From: Paraburkholderia sp. UYCP14C
GTDB taxonomy: Bacteria > Pseudomonadota > Gammaproteobacteria > Burkholderiales > Burkholderiaceae
DNA length: 64,000 nt
Direction: 5' to 3'
NCBI RefSeq assembly: GCF_004197395.1
Contig: NZ_SELS01000020.1
Coordinates: 62,001-126,000 of the forward strand
The position numbers and the translations under genes were made by a program. Below the pieces are notes generated by a model that was not told the origin of the DNA, made no database searches, and worked only from the letters and a program-made list of their open reading frames with translations. Numbering within the stretch: position 1 is the stretch's first letter; each line of letters starts with the position of its first letter. Shown piece by piece: positions 8,987 to 16,868 of this stretch.

Positions 8987-9474
8987 CGGCGCACGCGCGA
9001 CAGGCCGCTTGTCTCACGCGCAACCCGCACGCGGCGCAGCGCGAAACGCCGTTCGACGCGCGCGGCCTGATCGACGGCGAACGCCACCGCGACCATCACC
9101 ATCAGCGTGCCGGCGATCACGACCAGCGCGAGGCGCCAGCCGTCCGCGCGGAACAGGCCGCCGTATTGGACGGCGGCGACCGCCGCCGGAATGAAGAACA
9201 GCAGCATGTCGGACAGCAGCCAGTCCGCGCCGGCCTTGACCCAGCGCGGCGCAATGCCGCCGCAGAACAGCAGCGCAAGCAGCACGACGAGGCCGACCAC
9301 GCCGCCCGGCACCGGCAGATGCAGCCGGCGCACGACGAAATCGGCGCCGATCCACAGCGCGGCGATCGCGGCGCTTTGCACGGCGATGCGTGCGAAACGG
9401 CCGAAGCCCCCCGCGCCGTCACTCGAGCCGCCATCGGCGGCAGGCGCGGAACGGGCGAAAACTGGCGTGGACAT
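8983..9474 (-). CDS. lrgA: LrgA/CidA family membrane protein
   Basis: 163-residue protein with four membrane helices; the conserved PVPGGVVGLVVLLALL and DMLLFFIPAAVA blocks identify the CidA/LrgA holin-like family. A hydrophilic Ala/Gly/Ser-rich N-terminal tail of about 25 residues precedes the first helix. The ATG at 9474 has AGGAAAT upstream. First gene of the lrgAB pair, transcribed divergently from a LysR-type gene 113 bases away, as in cid operons controlled by CidR. Confidence 0.9.
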   Translation of the reverse strand: MSTPVFARSAPAADGGSSDGAGGFGRFARIAVQSAAIAALWIGADFVVRRLHLPVPGGVVGLVVLLALLFCGGIAPRWVKAGADWLLSDMLLFFIPAAVAAVQYGGLFRADGWRLALVVIAGTLMVMVAVAFAVDQAARVERRFALRRVRVARETSGLSRVRR

Positions 9475-9505
9475 GGCATTTCCTGGCTGACATCGGATGC
9501 GACCG

Positions 9506-9533
9506 AGTATAGGGTTCGCCGTGTCATAAACAA
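9506..9533 (-). promoter_or_regulatory. Likely lrgAB promoter
   Basis: Minus-strand TATACT (9511-9506) preceded at about 17 bases by TTTGTT. The -10 is good, the -35 weak, consistent with an activated promoter beside a LysR-type gene. Confidence 0.45.
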
Positions 9534-9556
9534 AATGACTTACAATCATCGAAATC

Positions 9557-9571
9557 ATTCCAATCTGGAAT
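9557..9571. promoter_or_regulatory. Candidate LysR-type operator (T-N11-A palindrome)
   Basis: ATTCCA-ATC-TGGAAT is a perfect 6-bp inverted repeat with a 3-base centre and contains the T-N11-A spacing (T9558, A9570) of LysR-type sites. It lies 16 bases before the regulator ATG, in the position of an autoregulatory site. Confidence 0.6.
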
Positions 9572-9587
9572 TCTGGAGGCCACGATC

Positions 9588-10556
9588 ATGGAACTCCGTG
9601 CGCTGCGCTATTTCGTCGAAGTGGTTCGTCAACAGAGCTTCACCGTCGCTGCCGAGCAGATGTTCGTCACCCAGCCGACCATCAGCAAGATGGTCAAGTC
9701 GCTGGAGGATGAGATCGGCTCGCCGCTGCTGCTGCGCGACGGCCGCCAGATGGTGCTGACCGACGCCGGCCGGATCGTCTATCAGCGCGGCCAGGATGTG
9801 CTCGCCGCGCACGCGCAACTGCAGGCCGAGCTGAACGATCTCGACACGCTCGGGCGCGGCGAGCTGGCAATCGGCATCCCGCCGATGGGCGGTGCGCTGT
9901 TCACGCCTGCCATCGCCGCATTCCGTCAGCGCTATCCGAAGATCGAGCTGAAGCTGTTCGAGCAGGGCTCGCGCGCGATCGAAACCGCGCTGATCAACGG
10001 CGAACTGGAACTCGGCGGTGTGCTGCAGCCGGTCGACCCCGACAACATCGACGTGCTGCCGATGTCGCGCCACTTGCTGTGGCTCGTCGCGCGCGCCGGC
10101 TCGCGCTGGGACGGATTGAACGAGGTGCCGCTCGCGCAGCTCGCGAACGAGCCGTTCGTGTTTTACGGCGAGAGCCTCGCGCTGAACGATGTGGTGCTGA
10201 ACGCGTGCCGCGCGGCGGGGTTTGCGCCCACGATCGTCGGACGCAGCGGGCATTGGGACTTCATGGCGGCGCTGGTGCTGGCCGGCGTCGGCATCGCGCT
10301 GTTGCCCGCGCCCTATTGCCGGCGGCTCGATCCCGCGCAGTTCACCTGCCGCCCGGTCGTCGAACCGGAGATTCCGTGGGAAATGGCGATCGGCTGGCGC
10401 CGCAACGGCTATCTGTCGCACGCGGCGCGCGCGTGGCTCGACGTCGCGCGCGAAACGCTGCCGACACACGTCAGCGCCGATTTCATGCTCGGACCGGGGA
10501 TCGGCTTCAACGGCATCGCGACGCCGGACGGAACTCCGCCACCCGCGAGCAAGTGA
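9588..10556 (+). CDS. LysR-type transcriptional regulator, probable regulator of lrgAB
   Basis: 322-residue cytoplasmic regulator. Winged helix-turn-helix at residues 1-60 (ALRYFVEVVRQQSFTVAAEQ followed by MFVTQPTISKMVKSLEDEIG) and a periplasmic-binding-like effector domain from about 90. Divergent from lrgA with a shared 113-base promoter region, the same layout as cidR-cidAB, where the regulator responds to weak acids. A GGAGG motif lies about 8 bases before the ATG. The C-terminal tail of about 25 residues is unconserved-looking. Effector unknown. Confidence 0.9.
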   Translation: MELRALRYFVEVVRQQSFTVAAEQMFVTQPTISKMVKSLEDEIGSPLLLRDGRQMVLTDAGRIVYQRGQDVLAAHAQLQAELNDLDTLGRGELAIGIPPMGGALFTPAIAAFRQRYPKIELKLFEQGSRAIETALINGELELGGVLQPVDPDNIDVLPMSRHLLWLVARAGSRWDGLNEVPLAQLANEPFVFYGESLALNDVVLNACRAAGFAPTIVGRSGHWDFMAALVLAGVGIALLPAPYCRRLDPAQFTCRPVVEPEIPWEMAIGWRRNGYLSHAARAWLDVARETLPTHVSADFMLGPGIGFNGIATPDGTPPPASK

Positions 10557-10622
10557 CGCGTGGCGGCGGTTGCGTTCGGTCACGTTACCGGCCCGCGTTT
10601 CTCGAACTTCTCGTCAAATCGA

Positions 10623-12284
10623 TCAAGCCGCCCGCGCCGGCACGTCACCCGGGTTCGGGGGCGCCGTCGTCGCCGACATTCCCGCTGCCGGTCGCCGGCT
10701 CGCCGCGATCAACTCTGCCGCCCGTTCGCCAATCATCACCGTCGGTGCATTGGTGTTGCCGCCGATCAGCGTCGGCATCACCGACGCATCGACGATCCTC
10801 AATCCCGTTACGCCGCGCACGCGCAATTGCGGATCGACGACCGAGCGGGCGTCGCCGCCCATCCGGCAGGTCGCGACCGGGTGATAAATCGTGTCCGCGC
10901 GCTCGGCGATCGTCTGGCGCAGTTCGGCATCCGATTGTCGCGGCCGCGTGTACAACTCCTCGCCGCCGTGCAGCGCGAGCGATGGCGCGTCGAGAATGCG
11001 CCGCGCCATCTTCGCGCCTTCGACGAGCAGATCGAGATCGCGCGCATCGCTCAGAAAGCGCGGATCGATCAGCGGCGCGACACGCGCATCGGCGCTCGCG
11101 AGCGTCAGGGTGCCGCGGCTATACGGACGCAGCACGCACACGTGCAGCGAATAGCCGTGTCCCCAGTGCATATGGCGGTTGTGATCGTCGACGATCGCGG
11201 CACAGAAATGCAGTTGCAGATCGGGCCGTTCGAGCGTCGGCCGGCTCTTCAGAAAACCGCCCGCCTCGGCGACGTTGCTCGACAGCATGCCGCGCCCGTG
11301 TCGCATGAACGTGATGAATTGCGGCAGCATTCGCGCGATGCCGCGCACCGAGAAACCGGTGGGCTCGATCGACTTCACGCGCTTGTTGATCGTGAAATCG
11401 ATGTGATCGATCAGGTTCTGGCCGACCTCGGGCGCATCGTGCAGCACGTCGATACCGAACGAGCGCAACTGCGCGGCCGGCCCGATCCCCGAGCACATCA
11501 GAAGTTGCGGCGAGTTGAACGCGCCCGCGGCGAGCACGACTTCCGCGCGCGCGTCGAGCGTTTCGGTGCGCCCGCCCCGCACGATCTCGACGCCGCTCGC
11601 GCGCTTGCCGTCGAACACGACCCGCAGCACGGTCGCGTCGGCGATCGTGTGCAGGTTCGCGCGCGGCCGGTCGTAGATGTACGCGCGCGCGACGCTGCAA
11701 CGGCGTCCGTCGCGCTGCGTGACCTGATAAAAACCGATGCCTTGCTGGTCCGCGCCATTGAAGTCGTCGTTCGACTCGTAGCCCGCTTCGAGCGCGGCCT
11801 GCACGAAGCGCTTTGAAAACGGATTCTTGAAGCGCAGATCGGACACCGTCAGCGGACCGCCCTCGCCATGCCACGCATCGGCGCCGCGCTGGTTGTCTTC
11901 GGCGCGGCGGAAATACGGCAGCACCTCGGCCCACGACCAGCCGTCGCAGCCGAGCCGCGCCCACTCGTCGTAATCGAGCGGATGGCCGCGCGTATAGATC
12001 ATCGCGTTGATTGCGCTCGATCCGCCGAAACCGCGGCCGCGCGGCTGATAGCCCCGGCGGCCGGCGAGCCCCGGCTGCGGTGTGGTCAGGTAGCCGTAGT
12101 TGGTCTTCAGCCGGTTCGGCACCACGGCCGCGACGCCGACCGGCATGTTCACCAGCAGATTGCGCCCGGTATGCGGACCGGCTTCGATCAGCGCGATGGT
12201 CGCGTCGGGACAGCTATCCGCGAGACGGCTCGCGAGCGTGCAGCCGCCCGAGCCCGCACCGACGATGATGTAGTCGTATTGCAT
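10623..12284 (-). CDS. GMC-family FAD oxidoreductase (choline/alcohol dehydrogenase-like)
   Basis: 553-residue flavoprotein. The Rossmann FAD motif GAGSGG is at residues 9-14, followed by the GMC signatures RGRGFGGSSAINAMIYTRGH and GAFNSPQLLMCSGIG. The catalytic region has YHPVATCRMG and, near the end, GGNTNAPTVMIGERAA. Such enzymes oxidise primary alcohols to aldehydes and pass electrons to quinone. GGAGGAGC precedes the ATG. The divergent aidB-like and aldehyde dehydrogenase genes suggest a shared alcohol-to-acid route, but the substrate cannot be told from sequence. Confidence 0.92.
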   Translation of the reverse strand: MQYDYIIVGAGSGGCTLASRLADSCPDATIALIEAGPHTGRNLLVNMPVGVAAVVPNRLKTNYGYLTTPQPGLAGRRGYQPRGRGFGGSSAINAMIYTRGHPLDYDEWARLGCDGWSWAEVLPYFRRAEDNQRGADAWHGEGGPLTVSDLRFKNPFSKRFVQAALEAGYESNDDFNGADQQGIGFYQVTQRDGRRCSVARAYIYDRPRANLHTIADATVLRVVFDGKRASGVEIVRGGRTETLDARAEVVLAAGAFNSPQLLMCSGIGPAAQLRSFGIDVLHDAPEVGQNLIDHIDFTINKRVKSIEPTGFSVRGIARMLPQFITFMRHGRGMLSSNVAEAGGFLKSRPTLERPDLQLHFCAAIVDDHNRHMHWGHGYSLHVCVLRPYSRGTLTLASADARVAPLIDPRFLSDARDLDLLVEGAKMARRILDAPSLALHGGEELYTRPRQSDAELRQTIAERADTIYHPVATCRMGGDARSVVDPQLRVRGVTGLRIVDASVMPTLIGGNTNAPTVMIGERAAELIAASRRPAAGMSATTAPPNPGDVPARAA

Positions 12285-12621
12285 GCGCTCCTCCAGATGG
12301 GCCGCGTTGCTGGCGGACCCTGTCTCGTGCACACTTGTCTACGTGTGTTTTCTGCGCATTGTAGGGAGCGTTCTGGGGCGGCGGCGGCTTCCTGACAGAG
12401 CGATTCCTCTAAACGCCGGCGGCATCGCGCCCCTATGATGAATGCCGCGCACGGCCCGCGCGTGCGACCGTCAGCGGGCCGCGCGCCGCATTCAAACATG
12501 GCGCGACGCGCGCCCTCCTGCCCGTATGCGACGTCACTCGCGGCGCGCGAACAGACGCCTCGACGCGCATCGGATAGCCGTCGGTAAAGCGGGCACAATA
12601 GACCAAGCACGGAGACAGCAG
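12285..12621. other. Divergent intergenic region, GMC oxidoreductase / aidB
   Basis: 337 bases between divergent starts. A short inverted repeat CACAC-N8-GTGTG lies at 12330-12347 and a minus-strand TACAAT at about 12357-12362. No small gene is convincing; open frames here are GC-driven extensions of the flanking genes. Confidence 0.4.
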
Positions 12622-14310
12622 ATGGAACGGCACGGCTTCGGCCAGACTCACGAGGTGACGAATCAGGCACCGCCGCTCGCGGACTACAACCTGTTCGCGA
12701 GCGACGCCGCTTTGAGCGCGGCCGTCGATCGCGCTGGCGCGCAGTGGCATCGGGAGGCGCTACTGCGGCACGGCGCGGCGCTGACGACGCCCGAGACGCT
12801 CGCGCTCGCCGAGCTCGCCAATCGCCACACGCCGGAGCTGGTCACGCATAGTCCGCGCGGCGAGCGCATCGACGCGCTCGAGTTTCATCCCGCGTGGCAC
12901 GAACTGCTCGCGCTGCTGCGCCGCGAAGGGCTGCAGGCGCTGCCGTTTTCCGATCCGCGAAGCGGCGCGATGGCCGCGCGCTGCGCCGGCTACTTCATGC
13001 ATGCGCAGATCGAATCGGGCTCGCTCTGTCCGGTGACGATGACCTTCGCGAGCATCCCCGTGTTGCAGCGCGAGCCGGCATTGTTCGATGCGCTGCGCGA
13101 ACAGCTATACACACGCGAGCACGATCCGCGCGACGTGCCGCTCACGCGCAAGCGCTCGGCGCTGATCGGCATGGGCATGACCGAGAAACAGGGCGGCTCG
13201 GACGTGCGCAGCAACCAGACGCGCGCCCATGCGCTCGACGGTGCGGGCGGACGGGGCGGTGCCTACCGGCTCGTCGGTCATAAGTGGTTTTTCTCGGCGC
13301 CGCAGTGCGACGCGCACCTCGTGCTCGCGCGCACCGATACCCACGAAGGGCTGTCGTGCTTTTTCGTGCCGCGTTTCGCGCCGGACGGCAGCAAGAACAC
13401 GGTACAGATCCAACGTCTGAAGGACAAGCTCGGCAATCGCTCCAACGCGAGCAGCGAAGTCGAATTCCTCGACGCGTACGGCGTGATGATCGGCGACGAA
13501 GGACGCGGCGTGCCGACCATCATCGAGATGGCGAACTACACGCGGCTCGACTGCGTGATCGGCAGCGCCGCGCTGATGCGCGCCGCGCTCGTCCAGGCGA
13601 TTCATCATGCGCGGCATCGCAGCGCTTTCGGCCGGCATCTCGCCGAGCAGCCGCTGATGCGCAACGTGCTCGCCGATCTCGCGCTCGAATCCGAAGCGGC
13701 GACGGTGCTGTTCATGCGACTCGCGCGCGCGTTCGAGGAATCCGCCGATGCGTCGTCGGCTTCGTCGGCCGGACGCGCCTGGCGGCGCATCGTTACGCCG
13801 GCCGCGAAGTACTGGGTCTGCAAGCGCGCGCTCGAATTCACCGGCGAGGCGATGGAGGTCTGGGGCGGCAACGGCTACGTCGAAACCGGGCCGATGGCTC
13901 GCTTCTTTCGCGAAGCGCCGGTCAACTCGATCTGGGAAGGCTCGGGCAACGTGATGTGCCTCGACGTGCTGCGTGCGATGGAGCGCGAGCCGCAAGCCGC
14001 GCAGGCGCTGTTCGCCGCATGGCAGGAGCTCGCGCGCGCGCATCCGGCGTTGGGCGCGGCGCTCGCGCGACTTGCCGCGACGTTGAACGGGCCGGCCGAA
14101 CAACGTGAGGCGTCGGCACGACGTATCGCGCAGCAGATCGTGCTGATCGCGCAGGCGACGCTGCTCGTGCAGCACGCGCCCGCCGAGGTCGCCGACGCGT
14201 TCATCGCGACGCGTCTTGCCGACGGCTGCGGCGAAAGCGGCCGCGTGTACGGCACGCTGCCGGCCACGTTCGATCACGCGGCGATCGTCGAACGCGCCTT
14301 TGCCGCATAA
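12622..14310 (+). CDS. aidB: AidB-like acyl-CoA dehydrogenase
   Basis: 562-residue FAD protein of the acyl-CoA dehydrogenase superfamily, matching AidB in length and motifs: early NQAPPLADYNLFASD, the substrate/FAD block IGMGMTEKQGGSDVRSNQT, GHKWFFSAP, the long helical domain with RHRSAFGRHLAEQPLM, and EVWGGNGYVETGPMARFFREAPVNSIWEGSGNV (given here as a region near residues 410-445). AidB is induced by alkylating stress and binds DNA; it also has isovaleryl-CoA dehydrogenase activity. The ATG at 12622 has GGAGACAG upstream; a longer frame reaching back to 12442 is rejected for lack of conservation. Confidence 0.92.
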   Translation: MERHGFGQTHEVTNQAPPLADYNLFASDAALSAAVDRAGAQWHREALLRHGAALTTPETLALAELANRHTPELVTHSPRGERIDALEFHPAWHELLALLRREGLQALPFSDPRSGAMAARCAGYFMHAQIESGSLCPVTMTFASIPVLQREPALFDALREQLYTREHDPRDVPLTRKRSALIGMGMTEKQGGSDVRSNQTRAHALDGAGGRGGAYRLVGHKWFFSAPQCDAHLVLARTDTHEGLSCFFVPRFAPDGSKNTVQIQRLKDKLGNRSNASSEVEFLDAYGVMIGDEGRGVPTIIEMANYTRLDCVIGSAALMRAALVQAIHHARHRSAFGRHLAEQPLMRNVLADLALESEAATVLFMRLARAFEESADASSASSAGRAWRRIVTPAAKYWVCKRALEFTGEAMEVWGGNGYVETGPMARFFREAPVNSIWEGSGNVMCLDVLRAMEREPQAAQALFAAWQELARAHPALGAALARLAATLNGPAEQREASARRIAQQIVLIAQATLLVQHAPAEVADAFIATRLADGCGESGRVYGTLPATFDHAAIVERAFAA

Positions 14311-14417
14311 GTACGGCGGCACTCAAAATTTCGGGCTCGCCGCTTGCAACCCGACGCAGGTTCAAACCAAAAAGCGCGCTCGACGCGCATTCCTCATCCA
14401 TCAGGGAGTGGACTCAC

Positions 14418-15836
14418 ATGAAGAACGATCTGGCGGAGGTCGCCGCGCTCGAGGCGCTGCTGCGCGATCAACGTCACGCGTATCTGCGCGCGCCGTATCC
14501 GTCGTGGGACACGCGCGCGACGCATCTGCGCGCGCTGCGCAAGCTGATGCTCGACAATCGCGACGCGCTCGCCGAGGCGATGCACGCGGACTTCGGCAAC
14601 CGCCCGAAGGAAGAAGTGCTGCTCGCCGAATTCCTGCTCGTGAAGGAAGAGATCGACGCCGCGCTGCGTCATGGCAAGCGCTGGATGAAAGCGCAGCGCC
14701 GCCGCACCAACAAGTGGCTGCTGCCGGCACGCGCGAAGGTGGTGCCGCAGCCGCTCGGCGTGGTCGGCATCATGGTGCCGTGGAATTATCCGGTGCTGCT
14801 CGCGGTCGGGCCGTTGATCAGCGCGCTGACGGCCGGCAATCGCGCGATCATCAAGATGTCCGAACTGACGCCGCGCACTTCGGCGCTATTCGAGTTGCTG
14901 ATCGGCCAGACCTTCGCGCGCAATCATGTCGCGGTCGTCAATGGCGATGCGGCGCTTGCGGCCGCGTTCAGCGCGCAGCCGTTCGATCATCTGCTGTTCA
15001 CCGGCTCGACGAAGGTCGGTCATGAGGTGATGCGCGCGGCGGCCGAGCATCTGACGCCGGTCACGCTCGAACTCGGCGGCAAGTCGCCGGCGCTGATCGG
15101 CGCGCATGCGCGGTTCGACAACGCGGTCGACAACCTGATCGCCGGCAAGACCTTGAACGCGGGGCAGACCTGCATCGCACCGGACTACGTGCTGGTGCCG
15201 CGCGGCAAGGAGCAGGCGTTCATCGAACGGGCGCGGGCGCGGATGGCGAGGATGTATCCCGACTTCGCGCAGAACCCGGACTACACGTCGATCATTTCTT
15301 CGCGGCACTTCGAGCGGCTCGAACGTCTCGCCGACGAAGCACGGGCTGCGGGCGCGCGGTTGCATGCGCTGACCGACGCGACGCCCGATGCCGCGAGCCG
15401 GCGTTTTCCGTTGATTGCCGTGACCGGCGCGCCGGACGGGTGCGCGCTGATGCAGGAGGAGATATTCGGGCCGCTGTTGCCGCTCGTGCCGTATGACACG
15501 CTCGACGACGCGATCGCGTGGATCAATGCACGGCCGCGGCCGTTGGCGCTTTATCTTTATGCCGACGATACGAGGACGGTTGAGCGTGTCACGCTTGAGA
15601 CTATTGCCGGTGGCATGGCCGTTAACGAGACCTTGATGCATCTCGCCTGTGAGAGTTTGCCGTTCGGCGGGGTTGGGGCGAGTGGGATGGGGGCGTACCA
15701 CGGGTATGAGGGGTTTGTTACTTTTTCGAAGATGAAACCCGTGCTCACGCAGGCGCGCTTGAATGCGCGCGGGTTGATTGCGCCACCGTATGGGAAACGC
15801 GTTAATGCGTTGTTGAAGTTGATGATGAGGTTTTGA
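14418..15836 (+). CDS. Aldehyde dehydrogenase (coniferyl aldehyde dehydrogenase-like)
   Basis: 472-residue NAD(P)-dependent enzyme oxidising aldehydes to acids. Visible motifs: PWNYPVLLAVGPLI, FTGSTKVG, the catalytic Glu218 in LELGGKSP and the nucleophile Cys252 in NAGQTCIAPDY, and EEIFGPLLP. The shortened N-terminus without the usual first strands is typical of the coniferyl/fatty aldehyde subgroup (CalB-like). GGGAGTG precedes the ATG. It follows aidB by 107 bases in the same direction and is near a GMC alcohol oxidase, which suggests consecutive alcohol and aldehyde oxidation steps. The end of the gene shifts to noticeably lower GC use. Confidence 0.92.
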   Translation: MKNDLAEVAALEALLRDQRHAYLRAPYPSWDTRATHLRALRKLMLDNRDALAEAMHADFGNRPKEEVLLAEFLLVKEEIDAALRHGKRWMKAQRRRTNKWLLPARAKVVPQPLGVVGIMVPWNYPVLLAVGPLISALTAGNRAIIKMSELTPRTSALFELLIGQTFARNHVAVVNGDAALAAAFSAQPFDHLLFTGSTKVGHEVMRAAAEHLTPVTLELGGKSPALIGAHARFDNAVDNLIAGKTLNAGQTCIAPDYVLVPRGKEQAFIERARARMARMYPDFAQNPDYTSIISSRHFERLERLADEARAAGARLHALTDATPDAASRRFPLIAVTGAPDGCALMQEEIFGPLLPLVPYDTLDDAIAWINARPRPLALYLYADDTRTVERVTLETIAGGMAVNETLMHLACESLPFGGVGASGMGAYHGYEGFVTFSKMKPVLTQARLNARGLIAPPYGKRVNALLKLMMRF

Positions 15837-15840
15837 GGTT

Positions 15841-16505
15841 GCCCTTGGGCAGGGTGGGGCCTCTTTTGTCTGTGTTCCTGCGGTGTTGGCCTTTCCTTGC
15901 TTTGTTATCGGTCTATTAGCGTTGCCCCTGTGCGGGGCGGCACCTACTTTCTTTGCTGCTGCAAAGAAAGTAGGCAAAGAAGACAGCTCAAACCGCCAGC
16001 TCATAAGCGGGTCCCCCGGACCGCGTGAGCTAGTGGTGCATCTGGAATCCGTGCCCTCGCACATTCCCCGCTTGTGACAAAGCCATCATCCCTCCCACTC
16101 CGCACTGCGTGCGTCGCGGATGGGTTTGCCAAGGAAACCAACGGAAACCAACGGTTTGGTCCGCGCAGCGGGCCCTCGGCTCGCCTCGGCGATGCGCTGG
16201 AACAACCAGTGGTTTTTGAATGGGGATTCGGCGCGCGTAGCGTCGCCGGAGGGATGACTGCCTTGTCACTGGTGCTGAATGTGCGGGGGCACGGATTCCA
16301 GATGCACCACTACCCTACGCGGACTGGGGGACCCGCTTATGAGCTGGCGGTTTGAGCTGTCTTCTTTGCCTACTTTCTTTGCAGCAGCAAAGAAAGTAGG
16401 TGCCGCCCCGCACAGGGGCAACGCTAATAGACCGATAAGACAACAAGGAAAGGCCAACACCGCAGAGAACACAGAAAAAAAGTGCCCCGCCCTGCCAGAA
16501 GGGCA
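15841..16505. repeat. Long inverted-repeat non-coding element, copy A
   Basis: About 665 bases between the convergent aldehyde dehydrogenase and flhX genes. The left arm (about 15841-16080) is repeated in reverse complement as the right arm (about 16262-16505); the 180-base centre is not symmetric. Each arm contains GCCCC-N5-GGGGC next to a 14-bp stem CCTACTTTCTTTGC with a 4-base loop (15943-15974 and 16369-16400). Each end carries a GC hairpin or GC block followed by a T-run pointing inward. A second copy is at 27125-27780 in the opposite orientation. Frames encoding PTFFAAAKK-like peptides run through the arms but lie on both strands with no start signals, so I treat them as spurious. No transposase is present. 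Confidence 0.85.
16475..16504 (-). terminator. Intrinsic terminator after flhX, within element copy A
   Basis: On the minus strand GCCC-TTCTGGCA-GGGC is followed by GGGGCAC and seven T. It begins 14 bases past the flhX stop, so the outer end of the repeat element doubles as the terminator of the fliS-fliT-fliK2-flhX operon. Confidence 0.6.
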
Positions 16506-16517
16506 AAACCCACACCT

Positions 16518-16868
16518 TCAATGCCCCGTGCCGCCAGGCACATCAGTAGCCTCGACATCAACCACATCCCCCGCGCCAGCGCCATGCCCTGTTTCGGCAT
16601 CAGCCCCACTCTCGAGCCGATGCAACCAGGCCAGCAACTCGGCGACAGCCTGGTACAGCTGCGGTGGAATCCGCGCATCCAGATCCACTTGCATCAGCAG
16701 CGACACCATCTCGGGCGCTTCATGCACATAAAGCCCCGCTTCCTTGGCCCGCTGCACGATCATCTCGGCAAGCAGCCCATACCCCTTCGCGACCACACGC
16801 GGCGTGGGCTCTCCGCCATGAGCGTCATAAACGAGCGCAGCCGCGCTGCGACGATGGGTGCGGCTCAT
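16518..16868 (-). CDS. flhX: FlhX: stand-alone FlhB C-terminal cytoplasmic domain
   Basis: 116 residues corresponding to FlhB downstream of its NPTH cleavage site. The alignment with this window's FlhB is direct: AALVYDAHGGEPTPRVVAKGYGL against the FlhB stretch following THFAVALQY, then EAPEMVSLL, DLDARIPPQLYQAVAELLAW against DLNREIPGPLYGAVAEVLAW. It has no membrane part and no NPTH of its own. FlhB-like small proteins of this type (FlhX) can replace the cleaved FlhB fragment in some bacteria. The ATG overlaps the upstream fliK-like stop (TGATG), so the two are translationally coupled. Confidence 0.88.
   Translation of the reverse strand: MSRTHRRSAAALVYDAHGGEPTPRVVAKGYGLLAEMIVQRAKEAGLYVHEAPEMVSLLMQVDLDARIPPQLYQAVAELLAWLHRLESGADAETGHGAGAGDVVDVEATDVPGGTGH

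Noticed and set aside
15883-16731. Short frames encoding PTFFAAAKKVG-like peptides in the repeat arms (also at 27001-27890)
   Set aside because: They occur on both strands of the same inverted repeat, lack ribosome sites and follow the hairpin DNA; they are products of the repeat, not genes.
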